Both the position numbers and the translations under genes were made by a program. The notes under the pieces were generated by a model that saw nothing but the letters and a program-made list of their open reading frames with translations, had not been told where the DNA came from and searched no databases. Shown in pieces: positions 31,231 through 43,247 of a DNA stretch of 64,000 nucleotides; within the stretch, counting starts at the first letter, position 1, and every line of letters starts with the position of its first letter. Source of the stretch: Beroe forskalii (taxonomy: Eukaryota > Ctenophora > Nuda > Beroida > Beroidae); the NCBI GenBank assembly GCA_011033025.1, contig WFMF01000019.1, positions 372,001 to 436,000 of the forward strand. The letters are read 5' to 3'.

Positions 31231-34200
31231 ATGAATCATAAGAAAGGGTACCAGCACTTTGATGCTATGGTGTCATGGTTGTACTTGACTACAGAACATA
31301 TCTCAGGAACTGGAACAGCAGATATACATCCCCTCACTGACTCCATCGTGTATGGAGGTGGTTGCAGTGGGTTAGTTCTCATCAGATCAGGATACCAGTA
31401 CTCAGTAAAACATTACACGTCCGTGTCTAGTGCGATTACTGCTGCAGTGTGGGTAAAACAGGTGGGTGCCTTACAACCTTACCCTTAGTGAGGCTGTATA
31501 TTAGAGCATTTCATCTTTGGAAGATGTATTTTACCTAGGTTTTCAATGGCACTTGCTTGTGTTTAAAATTTTTCAAATATTGCAGCTTTTGTATTTTGAG
31601 AGATTTGAATATTGGAACTATCTTACTATATATAATGCGTGTTGTTAATATTTATATATATATATATATTTATTTATGGCTGGCGATTCGTTTTCAAGTA
31701 GGCAACGAAATTCTTTTTTCATCGTGTTGCAAAAACTTTACAATGAATCAGAAAAATTATGAGAGATTATTTCGGTCACCCTGAGGGGCGTGGTGGGCCA
31801 CGCCCTTTTTTTTCGCAAAAATTAAACTTTCGAATTTTTTCAAAATTCCTTCGCCATTGAGTTGCTTATGATGAATAAAAATTTTGAGAATTTTGTCCGA
31901 ATTATTGGGTCACTCTGAGGAGCGTGGGAGGCCACGCCCTTTTTTTCGCAAAAATTAAACTTTCGAATTTTTTCAAAATTCCTTCGCTATGGAGTTGCTT
32001 ATGATGAGTGAAGGTTTTGAGAATTTTGTCGGCCATATTGGGTTACCGTTGGGGGCGTGGGAAGCTTTTTTTCGCAGAAGTTTCGAATAGCCCCTCCTGC
32101 ACAATCATCATTCAAAAGTAATTTTAACTGCAAACTCGCACGGTCAAATCACTGTCAAAGGGAGATGTGGCCGTTAGCTCATGCGGCTGCCCTCATTCGC
32201 CGTCCGTAGGACGGGAACCGACTAGTAATAATAATCCCGCTATGTATCAGGAAGAAGGCGAGGTTGCAGTGATGGGCTGTGACAAAGGTGACGTCATCCT
32301 GTGGAATGTTGCTAGCAACACAACGCTAACAGTCTGTAAACACAGCCAGTCGGTGGTGTGTGTTGCTGCTATCGCTCATCAAGGTGCGTGTGAGCTGTTT
32401 ATTTGCAAATTCGCTCATTGCACGTTCTTCAACCCCAAATTCACTTCAAGACCTGTGACATTCGCCACCTTATAAAATACGTCGACATGCGCATATCTAG
32501 TCTATTTTTGGATTCTCACTAAGGGTGTAGCCCGAGGAATGTATCCTGCTTAGACTCACAGCCTGTAGGGCGAGGTTCTAGACCAGAATGGACCCGAACA
32601 GGCAAAGATATGTATTAGAGACGCCGATGAAAGCGTTAGAGATGTCAGTTTATGTAATTGTAACCCGTTTTTTTACATCTTATATCAATGTTCAGGTTCA
32701 GTGTTTGTTACGAGTTGTGGGTCTGATTCTCTGGTAAAGATTCACTCCGTAATGCTTGGAGAGGGAGGGTCAGAGATAGGGTCTATCACCGTACCTCGGC
32801 AGGGTTTTGAAAGTATAAAACTTAGAATTAGTTAGAAGTTACCTATCTGCTTATTATACTATTATAGTAAGAAGTTATCTGCTCAATCAAGATTTCAACA
32901 GTTATAACAACAGCTACTAAATTAGTAAATTGGGGTTAGTTGATTAATTTGATGATTATTGATTGTTCGTTTAGGAAACAATAATGATCACGTCAATATA
33001 TAGTGACATGAACTGTGGAGCCTTCTCGATGTTTAGATTTTCCCGATATTAATTGTAATTAATTCTACCCGGCAGGGTTTTGCCCTATGCTGCACGATGT
33101 TCACTCTTCAAGACACCCTTCTGTTAGCGTTAGGCAGTGATAATTCCTCCATATCCCTCTACACTTTATCAGAGGGCACTACAGTTCTACTTACTACACT
33201 TACTGGTGAGTCACTTGTTTATGATCAAGTCAAGATGCGTTTAAAAGGAACAAATTTTCTTTTTTAAGAAAATTTCATAATTTTTCAAAGTTAGATCACC
33301 CTCCCATAATAGTCCTATCAGATATTCACATTTCAGAGGCATCCCCAGTGTATGGCATTGCCAAATAGCTCGTTATAATTAATACTCATCAACAATCGCA
33401 TGCTTGATGATCTAATATCTTGTACAATGTACTGTGATCTCATACCGATAGCTCTCTTATTAACTTCTTAACTAGATAGATTCTGGTAGCGTGCCAAATT
33501 GTAATGCAAAATCATTGTGGTAGCTTAAAAATCGTTAAATTCAAATCTAGCTTCATCGTTGAAAATCGGTTTTTGTTACCTTAATAGTCCGTCCCCCTTA
33601 TCATTTGAATGCTTGAATATTCCCCGTTATTTAATGATGTATTACTGGGCATGAGGATTGGGTAAGAGGACTTGATTTCAGAGCATCTAACTATGGAGGA
33701 CTGCTAGCCAGTGCCTCACAAGACCACTACATCAGATTATGGAACATCAGTAGGGTTGAGAACAAGGGAGAAAATGAGACTCATTTCAAGTTGAAAGAAA
33801 AGATGTTTGAAGTTCAAGGGACACAATTCAGGTATTTGAGTTACTTGTACTTGGTTTCAAGGTTTTATCCTTTATTTAAAGCGCGTTTCAATCATCTGTG
33901 CTCGGTACGATTAGCCTATTTGTGGGCGGTGGCCAATTTCGCGTTGTTAGCATTGCGACAAACCGGGGGCGGTCACAATGAAGTTTTGTTGTTTTTGTAA
34001 CGCGCGAAAATAATTTTATGAACAACAGGCACTCTTGAAACGACTGCGCATAATGCGCGCGTTGTAGTTTTCAATCAGTAAAACACGCGGTAAAACAACA
34101 AATACACACACTTTCATTGTTTTTCCATGGTACAACCTTGCGGCTTGCCACTGACTTAATGTATCCCAGAGTTTCAGTGGAGAGTATACTGCTAGGCCAT

Positions 34201-37200
34201 GATAATTGGGTTACATCAGCTAGATGGATATCGAATGGAAAACTCCTATCAGCTAGCATGGACAAGACTCTTATTATCTGGGATCAGGTTGGCGTTTTTA
34301 GTATTTCCTGTCAATGTCACATAATTCTATCGCCGTACATTTCATGACTTGAAAACAGAACAAAGTGACCAACCCATGTAAGGCGGCTGTAACGTTCGTC
34401 GGTCGATCGAATGGAATTGGTCGATCGATCAACTCCATTTGAAAGAACGATTTGTTTTACTGGTCCCTAATGACTTGAATCGTGTTTAAATGAGCAATAT
34501 TTATTTGTTCCCCTACTAGCTCAAAGATTTTCCATTTAAAACACATCAGTCGATCAAATGGAGTTGATCGATCGACCAATTCCATTCGATCGACCATTGA
34601 ACGTTACAGCCGCCTAATCGTCACGATTGAAATTTATAACTTTACCATCCGTTAATCTGTTATTTCAGACCCCTATACTTGTTAGCGCCGTGTTAGCGAC
34701 TCGTCCATTATTAACCCACAATCCGCAGGGTAGTGATGGGTTGTGGAGTGAGAGTGTGCATGTGGGCGAGGTTGGAGGCAACAATCTGGGGTTGTTTGGG
34801 GCACTGCCCACTTCAGATGCTAACATCATCATATCCCATAGCTTCCAGGTAAGCAGGTAATTGGAACATTTCAGTAAAACCTTGAATTGATAGGGGTGGT
34901 GATAATCGCTTTTTCAAGGTATAAATCTATTTCACTCATCGCTTTTTTAATAATAACTCTTCCTGTACAATCATCACACAGCTACACGCCCCGATCAGTG
35001 CAATCACAGCACGTGTCTTCCAGGGTGCTTTCCAAGCATGGCGTAGTACTGACAGTGGTTGGGTGGGTATTCCAATGCCAGGAGGGCATTTCAACGCTGC
35101 TAAAGACCTGTGCTGGTCGCCGTCAGGGCAGTACCTGCTCACAGCTAGCACTGACCAGGTAGAATTTAGTGACTTACTCATTGCTCACCCTTTCGAATTT
35201 GAATGATGTATAAAAACTACTATCCATGTTGAATACATCGTAGAATGTTTAATCTAGAACAGTTATCCGATCTAACATTACAGCAATAATCACTCTCTCT
35301 GCATGATATTGGTCATCAAGTAACACTTGGTAGGACTTTAAATCATAGCAAGTGTCAAGAAATAACATTTCATGATATGCCTCCCCCCACGTATCTCTAA
35401 TCCACGTATCCTACGTATATATCTCTCTCTCTTCCCACGTATTACAACACGTCTTATTATCTCTCTCCCCACGTATCAGAGTGTCCGTGTATCTGCAGAG
35501 TGGAGAGAAGGAGGAGGCTGGTACGAAGTGGCTCGATCTCAGATCCACGGCCACGACATGTCGTGTGTCCACTGTATCTCAGATAGCCTGTATCTCAGCG
35601 GGAGTGAGGAGAAGGTCCTACGAGTCTTCCAGGTGAGTTATTGTCGTCGGATTGGACCCACCATCGATTTTAGCTTTATATCGAAAACGTCCCTTCAGGT
35701 CCCAGTGACATTTTGGCAATGCGTTTTGAAACCATGGAGAATTAAAGTACTTTAAAATTACTCGTGTCATTGAACGTTTCTAACTAACCCTACTAAATTA
35801 TTTTAACTGTCTTACCCCGGATAACGTCTTAATTCCAACTTAACCCACCACGCCCCTAGGCCACCTCCACGTTCTTCTCCAACCTCTCTGCGATTACTGG
35901 CTGTTCTGTAGATGCTGGAGGAGGGGTAGACCACGTGATAGGAGCCCATATTCCTGCCCTGGGTATGTGGTACTTCAGCGTAGAATATTTATAATATTTC
36001 TAGCATGCCTGATAAACATACTGATGCAGGATGGTAAATTGGCCTTAGCGCAATGATGACTAATGACATATCAGATCTTTGAGTATACTCTTAAAACTCA
36101 TTTATTCAAGCTTAAGTTATCACTTCAATTGCTTCAATATTTCAAAGTGTAGCACAAATCTGCTAAGATTCGTCTCCAACAAACCACTTCTCCCAGGTTT
36201 ATCCAACAAAGCGATAACATCCGAAGACATGGCCAATACACCCGTGCAGCACGAGGGAACTGCCTCTATCAAGGACTGTGACATTCCGTACCAAGTGGCG
36301 TTTGCTCCTGCGGACTTGACAACGCCTCCAGTTGAGGAGGTCTTGTTGCAGGTTAGTGGGAGGGACCCACTCTCTCTCTCATCAGTGTGGCAGGGTGAAC
36401 TCTCATAGGGGGTATTACAACTTTAAAAAAGTGGGTTGGTATGTCCCCGAAATCATCCAGTCAGAGTAATTTTCTCACAGTTGTTTTTAAAGTGACCCAT
36501 GGCATTTCGAGGGACTGGGTAGTTCATGAATCGCTTCTATCTTGAGAGTTATGACCCATTGAATTTAATTCCACGTTTCTAGAACCATGACACTCCCCCT
36601 CAGAACACCCTGTGGCCGGAAGTCCACAAACTATACGGTCACGGCTACGAAGTGTACCAATGTACGGCGTCCCCTGACAGCAGTCTCCTAGCAACGTCGT
36701 GTAAGGCTGCTCAGCAACAGTTCGCTGTGGTAATCCTGTGGCGGGTTGGCTCGTGGAACAAGGTGGCGGAGTTGTGCCATCACAAGCTGACTGTGACCAG
36801 GTACGTTTGTTGTCTGTGTGTGTTTTCTTCTTTTGCGGAATGTATGGAGTGAATTTCATAGTCAGGTCATCAGTAATGGCGGTCTATTTTACTCTACTTT
36901 CACTCCCTGATTATTGTTGTGGAGACTGATGAACCAAGGGTGGGGATCAAGTTTGATTTATAAAACAAAAATAGGAGAAACGAAATAGGGAATGTTGACT
37001 GTCGCGATATCTGAAGCGATCAGTCATTTCCGTGCAAATCACAGAATATAAACGACGACTTTTTTGAGTCGAGAATTCCGACTTTACGTATCCTCCTGAC
37101 AGGATGAGTTTCTCACCTGACAGTCAGTACCTACTGAGTGTGTCTCGTGACCGCGACTGGGCGGTGTGGGATGTGTCTGCTCTGTCGGATACTACACCAG

Positions 37201-37724
37201 AACACTCCATCACACCTCTTGCAACCTCCCCGCCTAAAGCACACTCACGAATTATTTGGGATTGTTCGTGGTTCCCTGAGGATCTCTCCTTTGCCACAGT
37301 GTCAAGAGACAAGAGGCTTGTGTTATGGGACAGAGCGGAGGGTAGAAGCTGGACCTTGGGTTGTAGCCAGGCTTTTGACACTCCAGTAACTGCAGTAGAC
37401 GTATCTGTGGATGGGTTGATATTGCTCGGTTTTGAGTCTGGTAGCTTGAAGATCTGCCGTAGAACACCTCAAAACACCGTCCAAACACTCCACGATGTAC
37501 CGACACAACAATGTTTCACTCACTCCGTAAACACAGTACAATGGCGTCCAATGAGGATTGGAGAGCAGGAAACAGAGACTCTTAATTCAGGAGAGGGAGA
37601 AGGAAAAGGAGTAAAAGTGACAGGTAAATCTGAGGAAGAACACTGTGGAAGGTGCAAGGAATTTGCGACATGTTCCGAAGATGGGTCTGTGCTCGTTATC
37701 CGAACTTCCTTGCAGGAGAGTTAG
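31231..37724 (+). CDS. ELP2: Elongator complex protein 2 (13 exons)
   Basis: A WD40 scaffold of the Elongator complex, which modifies wobble uridines of tRNA. Exons: 31231-31461, 32251-32383, 32696-32790, 33076-33205, 33648-33831, 34170-34287, 34669-34848, 35024-35158, 35480-35632, 35860-35962, 36197-36351, 36583-36800, 37103-37724, giving about 818 residues (human 826). Conserved blocks: ITGHEDWVRGLDF, LLGHDNWVTSARW with LLSASMDKTLIIWDQ, VGEVGGNNLGLFG, GHFNAAKDLCWSPSGQYL, RSQIHGHDMSC with SGSEEKVLRVF, LGLSNKAI, NTLWPEVHKLYGHGYE and SPDSQYLLSVSRDRDW. These form two seven-bladed propellers. The start could instead be 31,267 (MVSWLYL). Intron 4 has no 3' AG (its exon junction repeats TTACTGG). 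Intron 3 is flanked by a 13 bp direct repeat, so the end of exon 3 is uncertain. Confidence 0.92.
31700..32080. repeat. tandem repeat, about 134 bp unit, in ELP2 intron 1
   Basis: About two and a half units, each with CTGAGGGGCGTGG-like sequence, GGCCACGCCC, an AATTAAACTTTCGAATTTTT stretch and GAGTTGCTTATGATGA. The last unit is shortened. A weaker relic precedes it. No coding potential. Confidence 0.85.
34381..34615. mobile_element. MITE-like hairpin element in ELP2 intron 6
   Basis: Inverted ends AGGCGGCTGTAACGTTC and GAACGTTACAGCCGCCT enclose about 235 bp. The inner arms are rich in TCGATCGA and ATGGAATTGG and are also complementary (GGTCGATCGAATGGAATTGG against its mirror). The flank is TA on the left and AA on the right, so the target duplication is unclear. 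No ORF. Confidence 0.85.
35376..35475. repeat. CACGTAT-rich repeats before an ELP2 acceptor
   Basis: Five imperfect CCACGTAT/CCTACGTAT words with CTCTCTC runs directly precede the exon 9 acceptor (ACGTATCAG). The pyrimidine-rich words may serve as the polypyrimidine tract. Confidence 0.6.
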
Positions 37725-38263
37725 CAGTATTATTTGCAGTGTTTGCACAGTGATCATGATCATTGTGTGTTATTCCACTTGCGTGTCCAGTTTACCAATT
37801 TTATGTACTATAACAGACGCAATTGTAGTGGAGTTGAGCAGTTGATTGTAAGTGCAACTGGACCTTCCTTATTTAGAAGTTTGAAACATGTTTGAGTGAC
37901 ATTGTAGCGAATAATTTTATCTCATGATATTTATTTTATTGGGGCATAGCAATTGTATTGTTATTGGGATTTCTTCTTTTCATCTTACAAAAGTTTTGTT
38001 TATGGGTTCATGGAGTCTTGATAAACTTGTTAGGCTTGGTGTTCAACACAACAAAACTCCCCCTATTTCTGATAAACGTGTGTCGTTATCTTTGACTGCT
38101 CTACTTACCCGCCAAACTAAAAGTAACCTTAAATGCTGGTTGCTACTCATGGATAACAATATGATGATTGATGATTTTGAATTATTGTGCCATGTCTAAT
38201 TTCTCTTATGTTTTTTATCCTGTAGACTAATTTATTATATTGATCATCTCAACTGTCTAGATT
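37725..38263. other. ELP2 3' flank, leader of zinc-finger gene A
   Basis: This is part of the tandem duplication: it closely matches 40,609-41,137. A 3' splice site (CTGTCTAG) lies 3 bases before the ATG of gene A and is conserved before genes B and C (CTCTCTAG). That suggests a 5' untranslated exon upstream. Confidence 0.5.
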
Positions 38264-39898
38264 ATGGATGAAAAGCAATTCAATAACCATGGCAACCCTG
38301 AAGCTCCTACTCAAAGTTCTGATTATCAGCACCTCACATATGACTGTACATCAGATTTACCTGCTTTGGCGAGCCATTCTGTGAAACAAGAGCCTATCGA
38401 TCCTGAAGAAGGTGCATTCTTATCTATTGACCCTCTTCATGAGAATATGAAAATTGATGTTCAAGCATTGGATGAAAAAACTGAAATTACTGAAGTGATA
38501 TTGATGAACGGGAAAGATACCCATTCTTTCAAGGTGGAAGGGACAGCTGCTGTTATTGATAATAATACAACACCTAGAATTCCTCTGAATAGTGTTTCTA
38601 ACAAGGATGCCTCTTCATACAGCTTAAGGATTGGCTCAATGAAACAATATCTAGTTGACGATGAACCAAATATGGGCGCATTATTTAAGTTAAAATGTTT
38701 GAAATGCGAATTTCACACCACTCACCTGAATTTACTGCGTCAGCATATCCAATCACTGCATCATTCAGAGCTTTTCCGTTGTGACTTGTGCTTCAAACTT
38801 TTCTTAACTAAGACAGTTCTTCGACAGCATAATTATCGACAACATGGACCTCGAAAGGAGTGGAAATGTGCAAAGTGTGCATTCTCATGCAGACATTATT
38901 CAACATATCACACTCATATTAGGTATAATCATGGTAGGTCTATTACATGCTCTGTATCTGGGTGTGACCAAAAATTCGAGACAAAGCAGAGTCTTTTTTA
39001 TCATATGAAAAAAGCACACCCTCTAGAAAATATGCCATCAATTTTACCATCATCAAAATGTGACATATGTGGCTTGGTGTTTTTTGGCATCAGTCAGTTG
39101 GAAAGGCATTCCTTGAAACATTCTGGAATACGACCATTTTCATGTAATCATTGCCAATTTAGTTTCAAAACCCAACGTTATCTTAATAGACATCTAAAGA
39201 CACAACATTATTTGCCAAGATCATATCGATGTTCACATTGTCGAAAGAAGTTTCATGACCAGAAAATTCTTCTTGATCATGAAGAAAGCCACCTCGTCCA
39301 TCAATGTCCACTATGTTCTTTCAAGGCCTCATCATACAAAGCAATTTCTAAACATGGTACTGAAATGCACACTGTAAAGTTCAAATGTCGTGATTGCTCA
39401 GCTGAATTCACTGAGAAGAAATATCTTAATATGCATCTTGAGACACTACATTATTTGCCAAGATCATATCAATGTTCACATTGTCCAAAAAAGTTTCATG
39501 ATCAGAAAATTCTTCTTGATCATGAAGAAAGCCACCTCGTCCATCAATGTCCTCTATGTTCTTTCAAGGCCTCATCATACAAGGCAATGTCTCAACATGG
39601 TATTGAAATGCACAGTGTAAAGCTGAAGCAGTTAAAATGTGATGATTGTTCAGCTGAATTCATTAAGAAACAAAGCCTGGATAGACATGTAGAAGCAGGT
39701 AAATGTAGAAGTGTGGCCAAGGAAGGCACTTCTAAACATTCGAAATCTATAAAATTGATGAAGCCATCTGGCCCTATTTCTCAGCAAAACGCTGTTATTG
39801 GAGAAGAATCAGCTATAATTAAGTGTAATGGATGCAATGAGCAATTCCAGAAGATGGGTGTTCTCAAGAAACATGAAAAATATTGCGCCTTTATATAG
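38264..39898 (+). CDS. C2H2 zinc-finger protein A of a local tandem family
   Basis: A 544-codon frame from the ATG at 38,264 (MDEKQFNNHGNPEAP). The N-terminal 150 residues are acidic, with HSVKQEPID (sumoylation-like VKQE) and a block EITEVILMNGKDTHSFKVEG shared by all three paralogs. Thirteen fingers follow, eleven C2H2 and two ending in Cys (the last is IKCNGCNEQFQ). A three-finger module (SAEF, SHC.KKF, PLCSFKASS types) occurs about twice. Probably a nuclear DNA-binding regulator with unknown target. It lies between the true and the duplicated ELP2 terminal exons. Confidence 0.87.
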   Translation: MDEKQFNNHGNPEAPTQSSDYQHLTYDCTSDLPALASHSVKQEPIDPEEGAFLSIDPLHENMKIDVQALDEKTEITEVILMNGKDTHSFKVEGTAAVIDNNTTPRIPLNSVSNKDASSYSLRIGSMKQYLVDDEPNMGALFKLKCLKCEFHTTHLNLLRQHIQSLHHSELFRCDLCFKLFLTKTVLRQHNYRQHGPRKEWKCAKCAFSCRHYSTYHTHIRYNHGRSITCSVSGCDQKFETKQSLFYHMKKAHPLENMPSILPSSKCDICGLVFFGISQLERHSLKHSGIRPFSCNHCQFSFKTQRYLNRHLKTQHYLPRSYRCSHCRKKFHDQKILLDHEESHLVHQCPLCSFKASSYKAISKHGTEMHTVKFKCRDCSAEFTEKKYLNMHLETLHYLPRSYQCSHCPKKFHDQKILLDHEESHLVHQCPLCSFKASSYKAMSQHGIEMHSVKLKQLKCDDCSAEFIKKQSLDRHVEAGKCRSVAKEGTSKHSKSIKLMKPSGPISQQNAVIGEESAIIKCNGCNEQFQKMGVLKKHEKYCAFI

Positions 39899-39986
39899 TG
39901 AAGTTTTATATCCACTGATGTTTGCAGCACCAAAATTGTGTTGTGGTAAGCAAACCTTTCAAAATAGTGAGCATTGTTTGAGACAG

Positions 39987-40608
39987 GATGAGATTCTCCC
40001 CTGACAGTCAGTACCTACTGAGTGTGTCGCGTGACCGAGACTGGGCGGTGTGGGATGTGTCTGCTTTGTCGGATACTACACCGGAACACTCCATCGCACC
40101 TCTTGCAACCTCCCCGCCTAAAGCACACTCCCGAATTATTTGGGATTGTTCGTGGTTCTCTGAGGATCTCTCCTTTGCCACAGTGTCAAGAGACAAGAGG
40201 CTCGTGTTATGGGACAGAGTGGAGGGTAGAAACTGGACCTTGGGTTGTAGCCAGGCTTTTGACACTCCAGTAACTGCAGTAGACGTATCTGTGGATGGGT
40301 TGATATTGCTCGGATTTGAGTCTGGTAGCTTGAAGATCTGCCGTAGAACACCTCAAAACACGGTCCAAACACTCCACGAAGTACCGATACAGCAATGTGT
40401 CACTCACTCCATAAACACAGTACAATGGCGTCCAATGAGGACTGGAAAGCAGGAAACAGAGACTCTCATTTCAGGAGAGGGAGAAGGGAAAGGAGTAAAA
40501 GTGACAGGTAAATCTGAGGAAGAACACTGTGGAAGGTGCAAGGAATTTGCTGCATGTTCTGAAGATGGGTCTGTGCTCGTTATCCGAACTTCCTTGCAGG
40601 AGAGTTAG
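39987..40608 (+). pseudogene. duplicated ELP2 terminal exon (orphan, open frame)
   Basis: A second copy of ELP2 exon 13, starting at the acceptor GACAG|GATGAG and open for 206 codons to the same stop (TSLQES). It differs from the original at about 13 of 206 residues, with no frameshift. Homology starts at the acceptor, so the preceding intron and exons were not copied. With splice phase preserved it could be an alternative last exon of ELP2, reached from the donor at 36,800 by skipping 37,103-39,898. Otherwise it is a pseudogene fragment too young to have decayed. Confidence 0.75.
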
Positions 40609-41137
40609 CAGTATTATTTGCAGTGTTTGCACAGTATCATGATCATTGTGTGTTATTCCACTTGCGTGTCCAGTTTACCAATTTTATGCACTATTACAGA
40701 CGCAATTGTAGTGCAGTTGATTGTAAGTGCAACTGGACCTTCCTTATTTAGAAGTTTGAAACATGTTTGAGTGACATTGTAACAAATAATCTTATCTCAT
40801 GATATTTATTTTATTGGGGCATAGCAATTGTATTGTTACTGGGATTTCTTCCTTTCATCTTACAAAAATTTTGTGTTATGAATGGATTCATCGAATCTTG
40901 ATGACCTTGTGAAGTGTTTAGCTCTACAGTTCTCGTCCTGTTTCCGATAAACGTGTGTCGTTATCTTTAACTGCTCTAATTACCCACCAAACTAAAAGTA
41001 ACCTTATATGCTAGTTGCTTGGATAACAATATGATGGTTGATGATTTTAAATTACTGTGCCATGTCTAACTTCTTTCATTTATTATTTATCCTGTGGACT
41101 AAATTATTATGTTGATCATCTCAAAACTGTCTAGATT
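40609..41137. other. duplicated ELP2 3' flank
   Basis: A copy of 37,725-38,263, slightly shorter. It supports a single tandem duplication of about 2.9 kb covering the ELP2 last exon and the following finger gene. Confidence 0.7.
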
Positions 41138-43247
41138 ATGGATGAAAAGCAGTTCAATAACCATGGCAACCCTGAAGCTCCTACCCATAGTTCTGATGAT
41201 CAGCACCTCACATCTGACTGCACATCAGATTCACCTGTTTTGGCAAGCCATTCTGTGAAACAAGAACCTATCGATCCAGAAGGTGCATCCTTGTCTATTG
41301 ACCCTTTTCATGAGAATTTAAAGTTTGAAGTTCAAACATTGGATGACAAAACTGAAATTACTGAAGTGATATTGATGAACGGGAAAGATACCCATTCTTT
41401 CAAGGTGGAGGGGACAGCCACTGTTATTGATAATAATACAACACCTAGAATTCCTCTGAAAAGTGTTTCTAACAACAATGCTTCTTTATATAGCTTAAGA
41501 ATCGGCTCATCGAAACAATATCTAGTTGACAATGGACCAAATGCGGTTACATTGTTTAAGTTCCAATGTTCGAAATGTGAATTTCACACCACTCACCTGA
41601 ATCTACTGCGTCAGCATATCCAATCACTGCATTATTCAGAGCTTTTCCGTTGTGACTTGTGCTTTAAACTTTTCTTAACTAGGGCAGTTCTTCGACAGCA
41701 TAATAATCAACAACATGGACCACGAAAGGAATGGAAATGTGCAAAGTGTGCATTCTCATGCAAGCATCATTCGAGATATCGCACACATCTTTTGTATAAT
41801 CATGGTAGGTCTATTACATGCTCTGCTTCCGGATGTGATCAAAAATTCAAGACAAAGCAGAGTCTTTTTTATCATATTAAAAAAGCACACCCTCTAGAAA
41901 ATATGCCATCAATTTTACCATCATCAAAATGTGACATATGTGGCTTGGTGTTACCCTCCATAGCTACGTTAGAAAGTCATTCCTTGACGCATTCTGGTAT
42001 ACGACCATTTTCATGTAATCATTGCCAAATTAGGTTCAAAACCAAACGTAGTCTTAATAGGCATCTAAAAACACAACATTATTTGCCAAGATCATATCGA
42101 TGTTCACATTGCCCAAAAAAGTTTCATGATCAGAAAATTCTTCTATGAAAAAGCCATGCCATCAATGTTGTTCATTCAGGGCCTCATCATACAAGGCAAT
42201 GTCTCAACATGGTATTGAAATGCACCCTCTAAAGCTAAAGTTCAAATGTCGAGATTGCTCTGCTGAATTCACTGAGAAACGATATCTTAATAGACATCTA
42301 AGGAGACAACATTATTTGCCGAGATCATATCGATGTTCACATTGTCGAAAGAAGTCCATTTTCACCTCGTCCATCAATGTCCTCTTTGTTCTTTCAAGGC
42401 CTCATCATACAAGGCAATGTCTCAACATGGTGTTGAAATGCACCCTGTAAAGCTTAAGTTCAAATGTCGTGATTGCTCAGCTGAATTCACTGAGAAAACA
42501 TACCTTAATGAGCATCTAAAGACACAGCATTATTTGCCATATCGATGTTCACATTGTCCAAAAAAGTTTCATGATCGGAAAATTCTTCTTGATCATGAAG
42601 AAAGCCACCTCATCCACCAATGTCCTCTTTGTTCTTTCAAGGCTTCATCATACAAGGCAATGTCTAAACATGGTGTTGAAATGCACCCTGTAAAGCTTAA
42701 GTTCAAATGTCGTGATTGCTCAGCTGAATTCACTGAGAAAAAATATCTTAATAAGCATCTTAAGACATTACATTATTTGCCATATCGATGTTCATATTGT
42801 CCAAAGAAGTTTCATGATCAGAAAATACTTCTTGATCATGAAGAAAGCCACCTCATCCATCAATGTCCACTATGTTCTTTCAAGGCCTCATCATACAAAG
42901 CAATTTCTGAACATAGTATAAAAATACACATGAAAAAGCTGAAGCGGTTCAAATGTGATCTTTGTTCAGCTGAATTCATTCAAAAAAGAAGCCTGGATAG
43001 ACATGTAAAAGCTGGTAAGTGTAGCATTGTGACCAATGATGAAACTTCTTCTGAATCATCCAAACATTCTAAATCTTTGAAATTAAAGGGTCCCCCTTTG
43101 AAATTGAAGGATCCCTCTGGCTCTCTTTCTAAGCAGAAGAGTGTGATTGAAGAAGAATCAGCTGTAATAAAGTGTAATGGATGCAATGAGCAATTCCAGA
43201 AGATGAAGGTTCTCTTAAAACATGAAAAATATTGTTCCTTTATATAA
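41138..43247 (+). pseudogene. C2H2 zinc-finger gene B, frame broken twice
   Basis: Closely related to gene A from the ATG at 41,138 to 42,148 (336 codons), ending QKILL and a stop. A deletion near 42,146 removes the LDHEESH part. A second frame then runs 42,145 to about 42,355, where another deletion (at CRKK) again changes frame, and the third frame is open to 43,247. The three frames together would encode about four copies of the three-finger module, against two in gene A and one in gene C. Unless the breaks are sequence errors, only an N-terminal protein of about nine fingers is made. The ending (EESAVIKCNGCNEQF) matches its paralogs. Confidence 0.8.

Noticed and set aside
32164..32250. 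tRNA-like sequence near TTAGCTCATGCGG
   Set aside because: It resembles box A loosely, but no acceptable box B or cloverleaf follows before the ELP2 exon.
36524..37541. Minus-strand frames over ELP2 exons 12-13
   Set aside because: They are antisense shadows of conserved WD40 coding exons.
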